64,000 nt of DNA, taken from assembly GCA_910890315.1 (NCBI GenBank), contig CAJVGD010000019.1, positions 248,001 to 312,000 on the forward strand. Reading direction: 5' to 3'. Position numbers and translations under genes: made by a program. The notes below the pieces were generated by a model. It ran no database searches. It was given only the letters and a program-made list of their open reading frames with translations, and was not told where the DNA came from. This document shows positions 60,418-64,000 of this stretch, one piece after another (within the stretch, counting starts at the first letter, position 1; every line of letters starts with the position of its first letter). Origin of the DNA: Serendipita indica DSM 11827. Its lineage: Eukaryota > Basidiomycota > Agaricomycetes > Sebacinales > Serendipitaceae.

Positions 60418-61715
60418 ATGGGTATGAATGCTCCGTCGCTGAGAAGGAGATATTGACTTCGTTGCAGATCCCCGAAACATTTGGTTCCCATACGAGGACT
60501 TCGAGACATGGAGCTCAGAGTATCAGAAGGATGCGACGGCTCCCTCTAGGCTGAGTGAAGACTCCGATGCGACGGAGCACACTCAACCCAGCTCCTCCAA
60601 TGAGCCGCGTCCTTGCGTCTACAGATACTCCAACTTGCTTCCAGGACCTTTGAACGAGGTTTGTTCTAATTTGTCCTTCTTTTTACATCTTCCGAGCTGA
60701 TGCTTCGGCCGCTACCTTATATACAGGCTCCAGTTCCTACTCGCTCTTTTGACTCCTTCGGTCCTCCTCATCAGTCCTCCACTACCACCCAAGGGACCTC
60801 AGAAACTGTGCTCCCTGTTTATGATACTTACTGGCTCCACAACAGTGTAGCTCCACGAGAGAAATGGGCTCAAATGCCGGAGCTGGTCACATCGTCTGGT
60901 ATTCCATCCCAGGTTTCAGCCTCCAGCACCCCCTCCAATACAGTCACGGATCACTCATATATGTCTTCGAACACGAATGCAACGGGTGAACCATCAGCGC
61001 CGGCGAGTAATCATGACATGCCTGGCTCACAAGTAGGCTCGATCAGACTTCACCATCCCACCACACTCGCCGCTAACCAAACTAGTTCAAGACCCGAGGT
61101 CGAACAGCCATCTTTGGTCCTTCACGCCATCGACGAGGGGTTCGTCAAGATGTCTTTCCCTCTGCATACCACCGACCACCTTCTCAAACGAGAAGCCCTT
61201 CGTTCGGTGATGATATCCTCTTGGAAACTTAACAATCAATTTGAGCCGGAAGCGTCACTGCTCCTCCAGTTTATGCGACATGACACTACCGAGGGACGTT
61301 GGTACTGTTCCTTCTGGAGGGACGGCAAGGCTTGTCCCTGCTCATGCAAGAAGAAAGATCATGCCAAGGGTCATATTCGGAGCCATCTCGATTTACTGCC
61401 GTATGTATGCAGTGAAAGTTGGTACGTGTGCCAGTCGCCAGGCATTATTATGCTAGACCGCCGCTGACTCCGGAGTGTTTGAACAGCCCTACAAGTTCAG
61501 TTGGATGTGGGAGGCGGTATCCGGCGATTGAACCCTTGCAGAAGCACCGTAAGGGTAAAGCGACTTGCGAGAATTGGTATGTCCGTCGCGTCAAACCCTC
61601 GGGAGCACCATTTGATTTTTACTGAAACGCCTATAGTGGCATGTCTATTCTGCCTGCCAATTTGAAGAGGCATATGGCATCTTGTCCCGGTCGCGCAGCC
61701 AATGAAGTGAGCTAA
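60418..61715 (+). CDS. Cysteine/histidine-rich zinc-finger protein
   Basis: Five exons: 60418-60421, 60468-60658, 60727-61421, 61487-61576 and 61637-61715, 352 residues. The first exon is four bases (ATGG), spliced to give MDPRNIWFPYEDFETW. The N-terminal two thirds are Ser/Thr/Pro-rich. The C-terminal ~110 residues hold a chain of likely zinc ligands: WYCSFWRDGKACPCSCKKKD, HAKGHIRSHLDLLPYVCSES, then CPTSSVGCGRRYPAIEPLQK, HRKGKATCENCG and LKRHMASCPG. The spacing is like degenerate C2H2 fingers. Two of the cysteines (in SESCPTS and ENCGMS) are created across splice junctions, which supports the exon model. Probably DNA- or RNA-binding, with no family I can name; possibly lineage-specific. Confidence 0.72.
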
Positions 61716-62119
61716 TGGTTGGGGAGAGGATAGCCTCCCGGATGCACGGCCAGTGAAGTCAGAACAATCTATCGGTTTGATTTCACTCGTTGGACTGGTG
61801 TAGCGCCCGTCTGTTTGACCGAATGAGGATCCTGGGAGAGGAGGACGCCCATCCCTATCAGCCGTCTCCGCCAACTAAATATTTGATCTAGTATGCACTG
61901 TATTTTATTTTGACTATACCGGGGCTATTTATTCACTTCAAGCTCCTTGTCTAACGCTTAGTCGTGAGCATTGCCATACGGACGACCGGCACCAACTGGC
62001 GCTACACACGTAAATAAAGAGTATTATAATTAATAACAAGTATGATCTCTGCGTATGGAACCGGTGGATTGTGTGACAATAACGAGTGTAGATGATCAGA
62101 GAACTTGTCCTCCACCGCC
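61716..62119. other. Intergenic
   Basis: 404 bp between the zinc-finger gene and SVF1, AT-rich around 61880-62040. No gene seen. Confidence 0.5.
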
Positions 62120-63605
62120 ATGTTCTCCTTGTTCAGGTTGGTTCAATTCTCATATCCTGGTACATTCTATACTTGCAAACGCGATTCTGATGAGGATTCA
62201 ATTCCGTTCCTATCGGCAGCGATTCATCAGCCCCGAATCTTCACCCAGTCTCGTCTCGGTACCAACCCGAGGAGCTCTTTTCTCCCTTGAATGAGACGGA
62301 TCTTGAATGGACGTGTGCCGGAGGGTTTGCAACGGAGACCCAGACCTTTTACCAGATTCTCAACGATGGCCGCTTCCTGATGTGCCAAGTCATTCATTCT
62401 AGCACTGGGTTCGTACATCAGTACCTCTGCTCCTTCTTTATGACTGAATGGTCTCATTTCCGGTTGCCGTGATCAGACTCTGGTACCCAACAGTTCAGTT
62501 TACATTCAAATTGTACAACCCCGCGACGAAAGAGGTCACTTGGAGATCCAGCAGTGTTAGTAATTTCGTGACACCTCCGCCTGGACAGGACAAGCGGTCG
62601 TGCAAGTCGGACACCTTTAGTATCGTCTACCGCCCATCGTCGTCAGATCCAGATCATTCGGAGAATTACACCGTCACCGCAAAGGTATCGGACGACATCT
62701 CCGTCTCGCTCATCGTCACGCGCCCAAATCACGCGCCGAGTGTCAAGATTGGTAGCCTGCCTAAGGGTGGCTACACGTACTTTGGCACGAATATGGACAA
62801 CGCCGATGGATATGTCGTTCACCGCTTCTGGCCTCAGACAAAGGTGTCTGGACATATCACGTTTGGCTCGGCTGGGGGCGCAGCCGGTTCCGCAGGTCGT
62901 ATCGAACAGTTTACCGGGTTCGGCATGCTTGTTCATGCTATCCAGGGGATGCGACCCAATCTCATCGCCAGGAGGTGGAACTTTTGCTGGTTCACGGGTC
63001 ATATCCCCGACAGCGACAAGCGGGTCAGTGCGATCATGATGGAATTTACGACGACGGAGAGTCATGGACGCAAGAAGGGAGGTGAAGGTGGGGTTGTCGT
63101 CAACGTTGGCTGTGTTAGCGTTGGCGAGCGTGTCGCTGCCACGGCGGAGACAAAGTGGCCCGATGCGCCTCGCATTCAGAACGCACCCGTCATCTCTCGA
63201 GCGACTCACCTCGAGACAGTATTGGACAAGGACACTGGTTACATGCAGCCACAGAAGATTGAGTTTTCGTGGCAGAATGTCATTGCGCAGGACAAGGAGC
63301 ACAAGTTCAAGGCGGACTTGCTCTTAGACGTCGGCTTTGGGGAACATAGCAAGGGTTTGATCGAAAAGGTCGACGTGTTAGCCGAGATTCCCAAGGTGCT
63401 GAAGACAATTGTTCACGCGACAGGTACCAAGCCGTACATCTACCAGGCAAGTCTCTTTGGGTACGTTTGCTGCTTGCTGACGGTCCTCTAGTGGATGCAG
63501 CCAAATGCTGTTCTCCACCTTCACGGCCCCGAGGGATTCTTCCACCGCGATAAGGAGATTGACGTTGAGGGGACTGCCTATGTCGAGGCGAGCTACGTCT
63601 CCTGA
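62120..63605 (+). CDS. SVF1: Survival factor SVF1 (lipocalin-like)
   Basis: Two-lobed lipocalin-like protein that in yeast carries ceramides from ER to Golgi and protects against oxidative and cold stress. Blocks in order: a short first exon starting MFSLF; APNLHPVSSRYQPEELFSPL; WTCAGGFATETQTFYQI; after an intron LWYPTVQFTFKLYNPATKEV; SNFVTPPPGQDKRSCKSD; DGYVVHRFWPQTKVSGHI; FGMLVHAIQGMRPNLIARRW; and, after the last intron, the C-terminal HLHGPEGFFHRDKEIDVEG. The first exon border is uncertain: the best in-frame join implies a 35-nt intron, which is very short. The last intron, 63447-63491, is GC-AG (CAG/GCAAGT) and keeps phase 0. Length and order agree with the family; no lesion. Confidence 0.9.
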
Positions 63606-64000
63606 GCATGCACATGGGTGTCAATGTTGTCGTCTGTGTACTATAGGACCCCAACAGCAGATCGTTTACACTGACGTGGAGGCATGTCGAAACGACCGAG
63701 ATATCGGAGGTTCGAAGGGTAGGGCCTGAGGGTTCTGCGGGCGAGACCCCAGGATTTGAATGATATTTGGCTGCGGTGATCACAGCGAGTTTGCCTCAAG
63801 TAAGCAGGCTTTCCACTGGAAAGACGACGGCAAATGCGGGCCTCCCCTCACTTGCTCTCGCCGACTGTGGACGCGTCGCCCATCGGCAGCCACAATTGTA
63901 CCGTATTCCTTAAAAATCAGCTTACTCAGCACATAAACCACATAGTCCAAAGTCAAAGCTCCGTTCGGGCGATGCTGGCCGCGCAGGGAGCACGACGAGT
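63606..64000. other. 3' flank to window end
   Basis: No gene, RNA or repeat recognised in the last 395 bp. Confidence 0.5.

Overview
The window looks like nuclear DNA of a filamentous basidiomycete, most likely an Agaricomycete of the Rhizoctonia/Ceratobasidium type (inference). The evidence is dense genes on both strands with many 45-60 nt introns, a DUF6534-type membrane protein, and several NACHT-WD40 (NWD) NLR-like genes with the usual linker and tail. I see no rRNA, no convincing tRNA, no CRISPR array and no retroelement or viral coding sequence.

Layout. 0-4 kb: the 3' end of a cullin gene and a single-pass membrane protein with an Asn/Asn/Gly repeat. 4.7-8.2 kb: a decayed NWD gene (minus strand) that has lost its NACHT domain, joined in inverted orientation to a broken copy of an HPt gene, followed by intact YPD1. 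8.4-25.7 kb is a housekeeping block: IWS1/SPN1, a PPR-like mitochondrial protein, IML1 (GATOR1/SEACIT), CKS1, a DUF6534 protein, an M16 insulinase (STE23/IDE) and galactokinase GAL1, which needs an 8-nt microexon. 26-28.1 kb: a Crinkler-type NTPase/nuclease-fold gene. 28.9-29.5 kb: a small basic hypothetical gene.

30.2-34.9 kb: NWD gene 1 (one frameshift). 35.5-36.2 kb: a LEA-like, probably mitochondrial protein. 36.6-40.3 kb: PPS1 dual-specificity phosphatase. 40.5-41.9 kb: ribosomal protein uL4. 42.8-45.0 kb: a broken MFS transporter. 45.0-45.8 kb: a METTL7-like methyltransferase. 46.1-50.9 kb: NWD gene 2, with 15 WD40 units of 129 bp that are almost identical except at a few codons, the pattern of high-internal-conservation allorecognition NLRs. 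52.5-56.0 kb: a Zn2Cys6 transcription factor. 57.4-63.6 kb: a cytochrome b5 protein (IRC21-like), TAN1, a cysteine-rich zinc-finger protein and SVF1.

Themes. Core genes (cell cycle, TORC1 control, phosphorelay, tRNA acetylation, translation) are intact, while the accessory genes (three NWD loci, MFS transporter, HPt copy) are in different stages of turnover. All three NWD loci share the linker and a C-terminal tail after the propellers, and all three carry frame lesions. Splicing is also notable: at least four GC-AG introns, one apparent GT-GG intron, an 8-nt microexon and one frame-preserving intron beside a membrane segment. Exon coordinates were worked out by hand from frame and splice consensus and need transcript support.
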